Below the pieces are notes generated by a model. The model was given only the letters and a program-made list of their open reading frames with translations, was not told the origin of the DNA and searched no databases. Source: Schoenoplectus triqueter (Eukaryota; Streptophyta; Magnoliopsida; Poales; Cyperaceae). Taken from it: a stretch of DNA of 64,000 bases. The first letter of the stretch is position 1, and every line of letters starts with the position of its first letter. Of this stretch, positions 31,828 to 45,689 are shown piece after piece. A program made the translations under genes and the position numbers. Where the stretch lies: positions 186,001 through 250,000 of the forward strand of contig CAXKVV010000013.1 in NCBI GenBank assembly GCA_964058805.1. The letters run 5' to 3'.

Positions 31828-32266
31828 GGGTGTTTGAATGGTGTAAAATAGTACTGTTTTGGGAATAGCAGAATTATTTTTAGATTAGCAATAATCTAAA
31901 CACAGAATTAAAATCGAGAATAGCAGCAGAACAGTGCTAATCCGCTAACCCATAAAAAACGTTGGGTTAACGGATTAGAGTCCATGAGGGTAGTGAAAAT
32001 AATAAGATTTTTTTTCTTTTATATTAGTATAAAGTAGTATTAGTTAATAATAATTATTAAATAAAATACTAAAAATAATTAATTATTTTAACTATTCTCT
32101 CCACGGTTCTCAAGTTATCATCCAAATAATATTTTACTAACTCGAAATAGTAAAAAATAACATTATTCTTATATTTCCCGAGATATCACTAATTTCACAC
32201 TATTCTTAACTACTAATCCAAACACTATTATTCTTTCTCTAATCCTTTCACCATCCAAACACACCC
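31828..32266. mobile_element. MITE with gggtgttt-type ends
   Basis: Left end gggtgtttgaatggtg and right end caccatccaaacacaccc are inverted repeats, and the interior has further mirrored blocks (aatagtgtttggat type). The ends resemble Tourist/PIF-like elements; no clear target duplication could be fixed. Confidence 0.5.
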
Positions 32267-32348
32267 AACAAGAACGGTGGAATAGAAAAGGACACCTCCA
32301 TTCTGGTAGGACTGGAGAGAAATTGAACTCATGGTTGGGGCTGGAGCA

Positions 32349-32390
32349 CCTGTACCTGTACCTATACCTATACCTATACCTATACCTGTC
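32349..32390. repeat. Hexanucleotide repeat (TGTACC/TATACC)n
   Basis: About seven head-to-tail hexamers. Open frames across it on both strands simply translate the repeat (Arg-Tyr, Gly-Ile or Pro-Ile dipeptides). Confidence 0.9.
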
Positions 32391-35300
32391 CGGGTCGATA
32401 AGGACCGATTGCCACCAGTCGACTCCAGTAGAGCACATGTGCACCAGCTCCTGCTAATTGAGACGTGTATTTTTGTGCCTATATCCGTACTACCTTCTAG
32501 GAATTTGGTTTTGGGCATAGAATTAGAACAACAGATTAATAGCGACTTAAGTGCTTTAAGATATTTTAATAAATCAAATGGAAGTTTCTGCTGGTCATAC
32601 CTGAAATGTCAATATTAGTATTTTTTTTTAATTATTTATAGATCATCGATAAAACAAATACTAAATAATATATGTTGGTATTCTTCAAGATTTCATAAAA
32701 GATTTATTGAACTACTCATATCCAATAAATCATGTTTCAAATATAATTTTTTTATTTTGATTTGATAAGTATTTGCGGCCGAAATATTTATAGAAACACA
32801 TTAGTAAAGCTATAAGTACGAGTATTATAAATCATAATTATTAAGAATTATTTATGTTTTCAACTGATACAATTAAGTTTGAAAATGAAATCACACAAGT
32901 TTTTTTTTGGCAAAAACAATCAATTTTACCTCGATTCGGAAATCCTTGACCAATACATTTGTTGAAGATTGAAAAAAAAATATCTAAGAGCTTTTTCCTT
33001 TGTTTTTTCCCCTAATACAATCAAACTTCAGTCTAATTTACAAATATTCAATTAACACAATATATATAGAGAGAGGGAAGAGAGAGGAGACTAAAATACA
33101 CGTGTTGCACGGATGCACTCGCGCACCGCATCAAAATCTTAAAATTTAAGTTAAAAATGACTAATCCAAAACGTATATATATATTGAAATCGATCAAAGG
33201 GAACTACTACAATACTTCGTTACAAATTTATATTGGTTATTACCATTTTATTACCGTGCCTATAACTGAGACGCGGTACATCATGTGACTCTTATTGCAA
33301 GCAAAGGAAGAGAACTTACTGCAAGTCAAATTGCTGTACCCAAGAGCTATGCAAACTGTGAATCACATGGAAATCCGCAGCACAGATCAAATTCAATCAA
33401 ATAATAATACAAGCAAGCTTGATCTCAAGTCAAAAGAGAGGAAAAAATCAATTGCTCGCAATTTGGCAATTAAATAAACGTGCAATAACAAAGCAATGCC
33501 GTTAATCGTCCTAACCTATACAATTGGTTGTTATATTATACATACATTTGAAGTATAAACATGATTTGGGTTCAACTACAATAAATCATTTACTTTGTTT
33601 TTAAATAAAGATGAGATCAAACCACCGACTTTAAATATTTATAAGAGATCTTTCATTCAAATTTCAAACTCGTGACATGCTCTCAAAATAAGATATTTTA
33701 CGTTATCATAAGATGCCTTTAATAAGCTTAACATGTAATGTCAATATTTAATTATTTCAAACCTTTAGGTTTAGTTATTCCGGAGAGAGAATTACAAAGG
33801 TCAGCTTTCATTTATTTCTTACAAAAATAGTTACGACTTGTCTGCCAATCATTATTGAGACGGTAGTATTAGATCAGAAGCACAATCTGATATCATTTCA
33901 AGTTAAAACAGAAAAAAATGAATTTCTTAATAAATATTGATCACAAATAAATAAGCATAAATTCTTAAACTTGGAAAAATATTAATCACATAATCAACAA
34001 AGTATTAATCTATTTCCCTCAAAAAAACAAAGTATTAATCTAATTTGTGCGTAAAGTGCGAATTGTGTATTAAATTTAAGTTTTTGACGAATATTGCGAT
34101 AAATTATGAAAAGCTTATGGATTTTAGTGCAAGCTTTTTTTTATGACAATAACTTGTATAACATTATTTGATCAAAATAAATAATTAAATTTGATTAAAA
34201 AAATGAAATTTTCATAGTGAAAACGAGCTCGCAAAATTTATTTAACCGGATCAAAATTTCAAATCGATAATTATGTTACAATGAATAGTACAGTTATATA
34301 ACCGGATCAAAGTTTCAACCAGTTATTAATTTTCTGTGATTGGTCAATTTTTTGTGAATAGATAATTCTACCTCCAGAAAATATACCATAAATTAATGCA
34401 ACTATCATCTCATCTCTATTCTCAAAAACTGACAGAATTATCCAACTTTGTCTACTTCTAACCATTTGATCATGTCATCTCTATTCTCAAAAACTGAAAT
34501 AACAAGACAGAAAAAATAAGAAGAAAATTAAATTTTATTTCCTTGAAATAAGAAGTCAACCGGTATCATCCAATTGGCTCTACATTCAAAACACCAATTG
34601 GCACTGGTACACCACAAACCGAGACAGTTCAATATTGCTCCGTACAACAAGATAACCACAAAATGAAGCAACATGTTTTAAAAATTACTACTTCTTTTTC
34701 TCAAAAAAAAAAATAATTACTGCTTAAGCAAACAAGTCCATACTGACCTGATATTTTGCATCATCATGTTGACATGCTCACATGCATCATTTTCTTTCAA
34801 CATACGTAAGTAATTCCTGCAAATTGATTTAGTGATGGGCTAATTGCAATTTGCAAACACATCGGAAACTCTTTGGAATTAAAATTATTTGAACTGTTTT
34901 TTTTTGGAAGTGTCTTGATGATGATGCTGGTGTTGATAAAGTACGAATTTTAATAAAGAGAGCGACTACTTAACAATGATTATTTTAATAATTTTGAAAT
35001 AGATTATTAAAATAAAAAAGTTGGCATATTTTAGATAAAATCTGAATTAATTCCTTCAATTTTAAATACAAAAGGACCTTTGATCTGAATTCTGAACTTA
35101 CATCATCTCACATAGAGAATATTAAATGCAATTGAAATTTAAAATACCGAAAGCAAATTTATATGTATGTTACATAGTCAAATTAACAAACAAGTTTCAA
35201 TTTACTTAATTTATGGTAAAACATGATGCATAGATAATTAAAAAAACATTACTATAATATTGGATTTCGAATTTATATATTTTTTAAAATTATTAAATTT

Positions 35301-35719
35301 GTCAAAAAAAAATATAGCTAAGCTAACCTCTTCAATAAAAAAATAATAGGCATCACCTCTGAACGGAAATATTAATTGCAGGATTAAAGAACATAGAGTT
35401 TCTACATATAACAAATCCATAGGTAACTCAAATTAATTAATAGATGTAAAGCTAGCAACCCAGATTTTGTTTGGTGCCATTCAATAATAATTAGCATACC
35501 GTACAGTTGGGGAGCAGTCGAATCTGGTGACACGTGGCAAACCGTGCAACTGTCTAAATGTGATCACTTTAATTGTACCATTTCTACCTCCATGTAGATT
35601 GATATATAGGCCCTACATTACTTAACGGCTAAAGTAACTATTTTGTAAATTTAAACTGCCATCCTTCTAATCGGTCTGATTATTAAATCCGATGGTTTAA
35701 ATTAATAAACAGTCACTCT

Positions 35720-35930
35720 ACATTGTAAAGAACTCTAAACACGAGCAGTGTATAAAAATCTAAAATACTTGAAAAACTCTAAATAAAAAAATTTGTATCT
35801 CAGGGATTTTTATATTAAAAATTGAATGAAAATCATAAATAAAAATATAAAGACTTTAAAATATATTTTCAAACTGAACGAAATGTAAATATTTTTATGA
35901 TAATCTATCTTTATATATCTTTATATAGTT
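35720..35930. mobile_element. Partial hairpin element related to family B
   Basis: Contains the gtatctcagggat...ttgaatgaaaatcataaat block and the ttaaaatatattttcaaact end typical of family B copies, but the mirrored left half is reduced. Confidence 0.45.
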
Positions 35931-36164
35931 TTTAATTTTGGTTACCTATTCAATCCAATTTGATTATGTACAGTCCTGTGCTCCTGTATAAATATGCATC
36001 GGATGCAGAGCTAGTAATACCTATGCTAGGCTCCACCCGATCTGATAGCCGATAACTAATAACTAATAATCTCGGAATTCTTCGGTTCAATAGCACCGAA
36101 GAGATTGGTGATATATGAAGTTGGGTTATGATGTTATGCATAATATCAATTATTTTCACATTAT

Positions 36165-36450
36165 GGATCTATTTTTTATTTTTAAAATTAAAATGATCAT
36201 CTAAACCTCTCAAAACTGATTTTTATATAAATATCTTATTATAGATCAAATTTTATATTTTTAACTATTTTTTAAATAGTTAAAAAATCACTATTTCGAA
36301 TGGCTCATAATAATTAAATTTGAACTATCTAAAGATAATAAATAAATTCTAAAAATATAAAATTTGATCTATAACTATATATTTACATAAAAATTATTTT
36401 GAACAGTTCGAATCAATCATTTTAATTTTAAAAATAAAAAACTGATTCAT
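36165..36450. mobile_element. Hairpin MITE, family A (diverged copy)
   Basis: Inverted halves around 36300 with tagatcaaattttatatttt mirrored by aaaatataaaatttgatcta. Confidence 0.6.
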
Positions 36451-36616
36451 AGCACACAAAAAATTGGTGTTATGCATAGCAACATAGTCCATAGACATTT
36501 TTTCTTCTCTCGGATGAATCTCTTTTGTTAAATAGTGTATATTTGAAACGGTTGAATGCACATTTATCCCATCAGAGAAGGAATTCCATGGTCCACCGAA
36601 GCCAAATCCTCCCCGG

Positions 36617-36998
36617 GCAGATGCAGGTATTAAATAAAAATTGGATTCAATATCTTATCGGATTCAAAATCATTAACTAATCAGGTATTAAATAAAAATA
36701 TTAAAATAATATCTTTTATATATTAAAAATAATAAAAAATCAAAATCAAAATAATAAATAATCATAGTGATAAAGAATAATTTTCTTTATGAGATTTCAT
36801 ATTTTAAAATTTTTGTATAATTATTTTATTATCCACGATATTAAATATTTTTTTCTCAATAAAAAATAATCAGAAAGTCAGAAATTTGATCAAAGGGAGG
36901 TCAAATTAACAAAATTTTAACTTAAAAATACTATTTTTTAAAATTCAGAAGGTCAACTATCACCCTCTTAATTTCACTTAGATCCGCCCTCGCTCCCC
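36617..36998 (+). mobile_element. Interspersed repeat with gggcggatc-type ends, copy 1
   Basis: Begins with cgggcagatgcag and ends with agatccgccctcgc. The internal block ttatcggattcaaaatcatt and the following taactaatcaggtattaaat match, in reverse orientation, the repeat at 57097-57522. This is a non-coding element of about 400 bases; class uncertain. Confidence 0.6.
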
Positions 36999-38288
36999 CT
37001 TAATTAAAGCAGTATAATCTTTTGTCACACCAATATTCTTTTCACTTTCACCCTCAAAGTTGCCCATCCATGATGATTGCCCGGATATGAGGTCTTGAAA
37101 TCAGTTATAATACAACATAAAATTTCATGAAATATTTAGAGCACTATGTTTGCTCATAGCTAGAAAATATAAATAATTATCATAATTACAATGCACGAGA
37201 CTAATTCATGCAAATAGGATATTCATAGCTATATATTAGACATTGACTTGTGAACCTATATTTTAGGAAAATAAATATGGTTAGTTCTACATGTACTAAT
37301 TCATAATTCATTGGAATAAACTTGAGGGTCCTTTTATTTTAAGTAATGGAGAGGGTTTTATCATTTTGGTGAAGTGAGTGGGATTGTGAGAAGGCGGTTA
37401 AAAAGAAGGAAAATGCCAGAAAAAGATAAAGTAAAAAAAAAAAGAACATGCCGGTAACTTACTCTTCATGAACAAAAGGACACATAATCCATTGGAGCCC
37501 CACTAGGCCACTACCCTTTAATTACATTTTAGTACCTGGCGTACTTATTGTCGCCTATAAGTACGCCATTTTTTTTTCAAGTATAATGTAATGTAAAAAA
37601 AAACATTTCTTGTAGATAAATTAGATATATCAAATTTACTAATTAACTAATTAAATGCCCTAGACAGCTGTAATTACAAATTGATCATTGGTAACCTTTA
37701 CACTAGAACTAATAATAGTTCAATCGAAAATTTTCTAAAATAAGCAAATGCTACTAATCCAACCTGAAAATAAATGATATAAATTTTCGGAGCTTAGAGC
37801 ATTTCAATACATATAATTGTAAAAATGACTTCTTTCGTCCCATCATCAGCAATTATTCTTAGATTAATTTCAAACTATTGATGTCCTTATAATTCATTCA
37901 AAATTTTATTTGTGAGATCCATTGAATATTTCAAAATAATAATTTTCTTTTTTTGCAACTCGTTTTCTTATACACCTGTCACCTACAATTGGTAATTGTA
38001 GATTTATTGGAAATACTGATGTGCCATGAATAAAATGTTTAAAGATTTCCAGAAGTTGAGGGACCTATCTTCAAACATACACCCTCATAAAATCCCCATC
38101 GCTCTGTCACTTCACTTTTCGCTCTCCGCTCCGCTCCTCTCCTCCTCTCTCCTCAGACGCTCACTATCCATTTGTCGCTCGCCTCTTCGAGTTTTTGGGC
38201 TTCTCTCTCTCCCTCTATTGCTGGTGTTTCTTTAAATCCAAGTAGGAGGCGCATGAAGCCAAGTATCGGAGAATGAAAGAGAAGAGAG

Positions 38289-41200
38289 ATGGGCAACTGT
38301 GGAACAAGAGAAGAGAATGCTGTCGTTGCTGCTCACGCTCAAGGTCTCAGCTTTTCTTCCTTTCTTCCCCCAAATTTTCTCTCTTCACCCATCTCTATTT
38401 GGATTCTCATCAATTTCGTTGGATTTTTTCTGTTTCATTCCAATTTACATTTGAGTTTTGCTTTGTAGTCGGTCCATTAAAGTGGTGTTGCTTCCAAATT
38501 TGATACTTTTTGCTCTGTTCTTTTCTTTGTCGAGGTAATTAGTGGGGTAATTATTTTACTTGTGGTAAAACCTACATCTTGTTTTTGGAATATTATGGTG
38601 GTTAGTGTTAATTCAGGTAATTGGCAGAATTTGTTGAAGTTTCATTGTATTCATGCTGCATTATGAATTGGATTTTCAGATAAGAAGCATTCTGCGAAAT
38701 TTTTTGTTGTGAAACCGAGAAAAAATTGTGATTTTAGTTTCATACTTAATTGAGATGTGAATATTGGTTGGAAAACACTACGCGCTCCAGCATTAATTGT
38801 TCCTTTGTTGAGCTAAACAGTGAACAGAATAGGTTCCAATTTCTACAAAGGGACCATATAAGTTATCGCTGTCTTTCCTATTAGTCTATTTTCCTAATTA
38901 GCCCTCAAATATCGTTATTTTGTTTGGAAACATTTACATTTAGAGTTTTCTTTCCTATTAGTAAATTGCTCAGAGTATTCTTTTTCCTCCAAATTTATTT
39001 TATTGTCGGGCATTTCTGTGAAATTTTGTGTTTGTTTAATTCTTAAAAAGTCAAATCTTCTACTGAAAAGATGGCTTATTTGCATGCAAACACTGAGCAG
39101 ATCTGGAACTATTTTATTTGTGAAAACTACAGTGTCAAACACACTTGGCATTTAAATAATTTGACAAAGACAAAATACTGCTGTCTTCTTGCCTGCCATG
39201 TTCTATTTATGTCAATAGTATTATCAATATTTATACCTCCTAATTAGTCTAAGTTTGTTGTTATGTGAGAGTTTTAAGTATTAACAGAGTTACAGAGGTT
39301 TTGTAGGCCGTAATCAAGCCTTACTGCTCTGGTTTGCATTTCTTGAGCCCATTATATATAATTTGTATAGTACTTTTCATTGAAATAGGAAGATAATATC
39401 TTTTGAATATAATAATGACAATGCTTGGTATAATATGCTCATTTGAAAAATATCAAGGGTTTTTTTTTTCTTTCCTCTTTTGAGTGGCCATTAGCAGATG
39501 TGACATGCTTTAGAAAAAAAAGAGTTTTGTGGGCACATATATATTATTTTTTGTATTTTCAAATCCTGAATCTGTACTTTTTGCTTAGAGACTAATTATA
39601 GTGCACCTATTGTGTTTGTTTGCCTAAGCTAACATAACTGGCTTTGCTAGATTAATGTTCATATTCTAATGCAAAAATATTTCCCATAAAGAAAGCATGA
39701 CAAAACATTGTATTTTAAAGGAAAGTATGGGTTTTCATTATGGGCTCATGGCTTAGTTCCTCAAAATTGCCATCTCCTTGTTCCTAGGGACATTTATGTC
39801 ATTTCCAAATCATTGGAGGAAAAATACCATGCTTCCTGCGAAATTAGTAATGTTATTTCATTTCATACAATTATAAATATTAAACATATCCTCTTTAGCC
39901 AACACTTTCTTCTTCTTTTAGAGTGCAATTCATACAAAGCACATCTATGGTAATATTTTGGATAAATCAGAAGAGGAACATGCCAAATGTTTCTCATAGA
40001 AATCATGTAGTATGAGGATATATCTAGATATAAATTGTATTCTTCTTGAGTTATTAGCACATGCATGATACTGGTAAATTCTATTTGGTCAAAAACTCAA
40101 AATGCAAAAGTTCATTAGGAATTTTCTTTCTTCAATAATGTACAGTGCAACAGCTTCACATGTTCCAAGTACATGACAAGAAGCACACACGCACCTTCTC
40201 TGACATGAGTGACCCTTCGACCCTAGGAAATTTAGAAGATTCCAAGAATATCTCTATTTACACCAATGTGATTGCCTTCTCCTTGTTTGAACTGGAAACG
40301 ATCACCAAGAGCTTCAGACCTGACTATGTGCTCGGTGAAGGCGGCTTTGGCACTGTTTACAAAGGATATATTGATGAAAATGTGCGGGTGGGGTTGAAAT
40401 CTCTGCCCGTTGCTGTAAAGGTTCTTAACAAAGATGGACATCAAGGTCATAGGGAATGGCTTGTAAGTTATCTTATTACATTCTTGAGCTTCATATTCAT
40501 ATTTATGTTGTTATTTTTGCTATATAGTCTTGTAATTGACTGCAGTCCAATGCTGAGTGAAAAAGAATGAAGTGAAAATTCAAAAGAAAATATCATTTAT
40601 ACTTACTAAGAACCATAGCCCACATGACATCCTTTGACATAAACAAATTAGTAAGAATGAACATCTGGAAACTCCAATACTGTCTCTGAACTCTGTTTTT
40701 TTCATTTTTTTTCATGTAAAAGAAACTTGCAAGAAATTCTTTAGTGTTGTTAAGTGTTAACTAAAAAGATGTCTTTGTGCAGACTGAGGTAAATTTTCTG
40801 GGACAGCTGAGGCATCCAAATTTGGTAAAATTAATTGGATATTGTTGTGAGGATGATCATAGACTTCTTGTCTATGAATTCATGTTCAGAGGAAGTCTTG
40901 AAAATCACCTATTCAGAAGTAATTATTTTTCTCCCTTGTACTTATTTACTTCACCGTGTAATATCTTCTACATTTATTCCAAAAAGCATTTTTTGTGATT
41001 TGTAATTCACTTTTGACATATCTTGTTCTGTACTAATTTGAATTTGCCTTTTTCGCTCTCTCATCTTAGTATGTAATGCTTGGATTTCAGTTTCAAACAC
41101 AAGAGTCTTTACTTGAATAGAAACATGCAGAGAATTAATCTAGACAGAATTATAAACACAGATCGCTGGGTTTTACTGATTTAGTTTTCCTTTCATATTT

Positions 41201-42636
41201 TCTCTTGGTACAGAAACAACCACTCCTTTACCATGGTCGACTAGAATGTCAATTGCACTTGGTGCAGCTAAAGGGCTTGCTTTTCTTCACAATGCAGAGA
41301 GACCAGTTATTTATCGTGATTTTAAAACCTCCAATATCTTACTTGATTCTGTAAGTAACCCTGCTTATAAATTATGATGTGTTTTTAGAAACTGTAAATA
41401 GTTTATTGACAAGTTCTATAATCAATTTCTACTTTATTAAGGATTACACAGCCAAGCTGTCTGATTTTGGCCTTGCAAAGGCGGGCCCACAAGGGGATGA
41501 AACACATGTGTCAACGCGGGTCATGGGCACCTATGGTTATGCTGCCCCTGAATATGTCATGACAGGTATGATATATGTTTCAATTACATCCGATAACTTG
41601 TACATCAACATCATGCATTTTTCTTTTTTGTGTTGTTTTGGGCTTGTTCTTGTTAATTTATCATCTCACCAACCAAGAAAAAGGAAAAGTCTGTGATGAA
41701 AAAAGAGCTTTTGTAATCCCCTGAAAAAGTGTTCACTTTGCAAAAGGAAGAAAGTTCAAGTTCAGCAAAACTCCTGATTATGTACCATTTGATCTACCGG
41801 TCAAGAAACTCAAGTCATTCAACACTGTTAGTTGTGTCTTTCACATGGTTTCTGACAATATTTATAACTATTGTTAGCAATGTCAAAGTGTTGAGATGAG
41901 GCATTCGAATTGATAATCCTTTTTTAATCAAATAAGTCCAATAAGGAAGAATTGAATGGTTAACACAATGTCGAGTCACATCTCTAACCTTCATGATGTG
42001 AAGTCTTTTGTGTATAGTATTAACTATTTTGAGAATAATGAAAAAATGGTAGCTTTAAGCAATTTTACATTAAGTAAGGGCTTGCGAGATTTTTTTTTTT
42101 CAGAATGCAGGTTCCACCACATTGTACCCGCAATGTATATTAGTTTCCTTTTTAAGTTCATTTTTAACTTCGTTCATATACTTATTTTAATCTAAAATCC
42201 TTCTAATACAGGTCATCTCACAGCAAGGAGTGATGTGTACAGTTTTGGAGTAGTTCTGCTGGAGCTCTTAACCGGTCGCAAATCAGTCGACAAGACGCGA
42301 CCCAGTAAGGAGCAGAGCCTGGTCGACTGGGCCCGGCCCAAACTAAATGATAAGCGCCGCCTCCAAATCATTGACCCACGGCTGGAGGGTCAATACTCGG
42401 TTCGTGGGGCCCAGAAGGCATGCAGTCTGGCTTATTACTGCCTCAGCCATAACCCTAAAGCCCGGCCTCTCATGAGTGATGTGGTTGAAACTCTGGAACC
42501 CTTGCAGGGCAACAGCAGTGGTGTCGGTGGCATGGTTGTACCTGAATATCGGGTTACCCGTACCAGGTTGAATTGTCAGGCCATCCCTGGTCCAAAGTGT
42601 TCTTCCCCTGCTGTGACAACATGCCGGGTCCGATGA
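38289..42636 (+). CDS. PBL8: Receptor-like cytoplasmic kinase, RLCK-VII (PBL8-like)
   Basis: Cytoplasmic Ser/Thr kinase of the PBS1-like group, which relay signals from surface receptors. Exons are 38289-38343, 40146-40462, 40783-40918, 41214-41350, 41442-41565 and 42212-42636, totalling 397 residues. Exon 1 encodes MGNCGTREE: Gly2 and Cys4 fit myristoylation and palmitoylation, hence plasma-membrane attachment. The kinase has the Gly-rich loop GEGGFG at 82-87, Lys110, Glu126, the RD catalytic loop with Asp205, DFG at 223-225 and APE at 250-252. The protein matches Arabidopsis PBL8 (At5g01020) closely from my memory of that family, including ITKSFRPDY. The start at 38289 is chosen over the ATG at 38273, which is in another frame. 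The tail after TLEPLQ is about 35 residues longer than I expect. Intron 1 is 1.8 kb. Confidence 0.96.
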
Positions 42637-44737
42637 ATTAGATCGTCTGATTTGAGATGTGAGTTCTCTAACTGATACCAGTGGTTAGGTTAAGGCTAAG
42701 GATAAGGATAAGGTTAAGTTGTGTATATTTGAAACAAAAAAAATTAGGAGGGTGGCTTTGTTTGTCTTGGTGTTGTTGGGTGTGATATGTCTGGGTTGGT
42801 TTGTGTTTGTCTGTTTCTAATTTTGGTTTTGTTCTCTCTTACCGGGTTCATGTAAATTTGGTTTGTGTGGTGTTGTTTGTTGGGTTGTAGTGTGATCGTA
42901 CTGAGCCATGCCTGGCCGAACGGGTCGGGTTTTTATCAATCCGTAAGAACTTGGAAACAATATTGCCTCTTAGCTTTTGCTAAATTTTAATATAACAATA
43001 CAGCAGTAAAAACTGCATCCACTTCCATTTTCGTACCATAAAGGTCTAATTTGCAATTGCAACAATTCTTAAAGCATTCATGCTCCATTTTAGTGTTGTC
43101 TTATATAAATAAAGATTAAGACCTTGCATGGTAAACATATTTGTATGCTGCAGAGCACTGAAGAAGGTTATTAAACTCTGCATGCGTACAAAAAATTGAA
43201 GAAATAGCCACATGGCTCTCTTCTTGTACCTTCTCTGTAGCTGTGCTATGATTACGAAAATGAGCAGGAGTTGTCTTGGATGAATTGGAATAGTGGTCCA
43301 ATGGAAATCACTTTCTTTTCTCTTTGCCCCTTGGATCTAATTTTTATGTTAATTATCACTAGTGATGGTACCTCCTACTGTAGTAGTTTTTTTTTTTTGA
43401 GAAAAAGCCGATGCAGGATGCAGGTGTTAATGATGTATATATATTTTTTAAAATTGTTCTTACATCTTTCTTTCATCTAATTTGGAATTAAAAAAGCCAC
43501 CTATTCTTTTGCTGGGCTTTCTAGGCATCTCTTGGATATGTTTATATGTTTACGTTTGGGTTTTTTGAGGCTTTTGGGTACTTGAGAAAATGCACAGAAC
43601 TAGTACAATAGCAAGTTGTTGAGGAACTTAATTTGTTACATTAGGCCATTAATTTACCGTTGTTTCAGTGGGATTCTCATGATTATAGGAGAGCTAGCTA
43701 ATATGTTTACTTCTAAGGTTAGAATTATCTTTTCATTTTTCATTTTTCATTTAATTGTTTTTATCTGATGTCCAAATTTATCCGCTACAAGGAAATAAAA
43801 CTGAACCATATTAAAAACATGAAGAGTGTGGTAACTTTTTAGTACATTTATTGTCTCACTTTTTGGCATTTTTCTTTTTCCGTGTTTTTCACTCCGTGCC
43901 AAACCGACACAATGTTAAATGAAGAGAGTTTAAATGCTTTATTTTTTTTGTGTCTTCACTTTTAAATCTCTAATAACTTAAATTTTTTAATCTGAAATAT
44001 CAAAATAAAACAATTTGATTTGATCTATATTATATTTTTTTTGTTAAACATAAAAATTATTTATTTTTTCATTTTCATTTTATAAAAATTAATGTCCATA
44101 AATTAATCATATTAGTGTATTTTTACAACCTCTTAATATCACATAAAATAATATTCAAATGTCATAATTTTCAATCTATACATTTATAAAATTATCCTAA
44201 TTAAATCTAACGGTTTTATTTTAAAATTTTAGTTTTAAATTTTTTATTATTAAAACTTTAAAAAATAAAGGCTTAATTGAGACAAAAAAAATTGAAACAC
44301 TTGAATCCTCCTCATATTAAATTGTTAATAGAAGAGTGAATGGAAAGAAAGGCGGAAAGACTTTACCACATTTATCATAATTATTCTGAATGGAAAAATC
44401 TTGCATTATATATTGTTGAATTCTTTAAGTTTCCAAATCTCAAATCAAAATATATTAAAATTATATGAAATTTGAAACACTATCAATTAAATTCCAATCA
44501 CTCTGATCTAATTTATAAAAAGTATTATGATGATTGTTGAAGAATAAATTGAAACCGAAAATTATGAGAATTTAGAGCTTAGTACGTATATAACTAAAGA
44601 ATTTAGATACGTTCAAGTTTCTATCAATAAAATTAATAATATAAGTCTGATATCTTGATTAGTAAAATTTTTGAAGAGTAAATTTGAAACCGAAAGTTAT
44701 GAAATTTTAGAACATATATAAAACTAGAATGTTTAGA

Positions 44738-44768
<31 letters not shown>

Positions 44769-44770
44769 GT
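44738..44770. repeat. (ATT)n microsatellite
   Basis: Consecutive tta triplets; on the - strand they translate to a poly-Asn frame that is not a gene. Confidence 0.9.
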
Positions 44771-44849
44771 ACTACTACTTCTGCCGTTATTACTGTTATT
44801 ATTGTTCTTATTACTATTATTATACATTAGTGCAATTTGTAAGGGCTTA

Positions 44850-45165
44850 GAGTGTCAATTATTGACCCGATCTGATCTGACCCGATATAACTCGAAAATA
44901 AATGGATCAGATATGGATCTTTTTTTTACTTGAATCGGGTCGGGTCGAATTCAGATCAACCCGACCCGACCTAATTAATTATGTTTTTGAAGTAAATTTG
45001 TGATTTAGTACTAGTTAAAACTTAAATATATATTAATTATATACTAATTAAGATTAATTATAAATTAATTAATATTTAATTATTTAAAAATAATATAAAA
45101 ATATTTAATTTACATGGGTCGGGTCGGATCGGATATTCAAGCAGAGCACAACCCAAATCGAATGA
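44850..45165. mobile_element. hAT-like subterminal-repeat tract
   Basis: Clusters of gacccga/cgggtcgggt at 44860-44970 and 45115-45140 in opposite orientations flank an AT-rich core. This is the pattern of non-autonomous hAT elements with degenerate subterminal repeats; the exact termini are not resolved. Confidence 0.4.
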
Positions 45166-45689
45166 AATAATTCATTTCTCCGGAGAAGAGCTATTTCATT
45201 TTTGCTTTTTTGTTTTTCCATTTAGGCAAAATAACTGGAGAGAAGAGATGGAAGGATATATAGGTGACCACTGGAGAAGAGTTTTTCCTACGCAGAATAT
45301 GGATTTTTTTTTTTTATTGAACAACGGGTCGAGTAATAAATTTTCGTCATGGACTGATGGAATAACTTAGTTTTAACTTACGATTAAATTAAGAGGGTTA
45401 GTCGGTTCACACCATTCAAATTTATATTTTCTACTCAACTTTTCTCATTTTTGTCTGATTTATTATTAGAACTTAGAAAGAAAATCACAAAAATATAGAC
45501 AGCGTAAAACGCGTTACCTAGGCTCATATCCTTTGAGAACTAACTTTTTTTAGGAAAAAATATGGGTCGCACCTGTAAATTTCATTAATAATTTGATCAC
45601 AAGATTATGATCAGGAAGTTACAATTAAAAGTCTACATCTAACTTAGTAATTATTTACAAAGGAAAAACTTTCTGATTTTATCCAGTCA

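Larger units (their letters stand above)
21431..38288. other. 16.8-kb gene-poor, repeat-rich region
   Basis: No intact gene between PECT1 and the kinase. The identified pieces are listed separately: MITEs, a tandem duplication, an LTR remnant, a LINE fragment, a long-inverted-repeat element and microsatellites. About 21940-22230 and 22690-22760 are low-complexity cgaccc/gggtc-type tracts resembling the subterminal parts of hAT elements. Stretches 25300-28080, 32650-35000 and 37000-38000 show AT-rich DNA without anything recognisable. Confidence 0.5.

Noticed and set aside
32169..32618. Overlapping open frames on both strands across 32.2-32.6 kb
   Set aside because: They translate a hexanucleotide repeat and the end of a MITE; no conserved domain, and both strands are open only because of the repeat.
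38026..38235. 69-codon frame before the kinase start
   Set aside because: It translates the pyrimidine-rich leader (Ser/Leu-rich) and lies in the probable 5' untranslated region.
38273..38503. Alternative ATG 16 bases before the kinase start
   Set aside because: It is in another frame, has no kinase homology and would miss the MGNC acylation signal.
39708..39953. 81-codon frame in kinase intron 1
   Set aside because: Lies wholly inside a well-defined intron and has no recognisable similarity.
44633..44827. Poly-Asn - strand frame
   Set aside because: Translation of an (ATT)n microsatellite.
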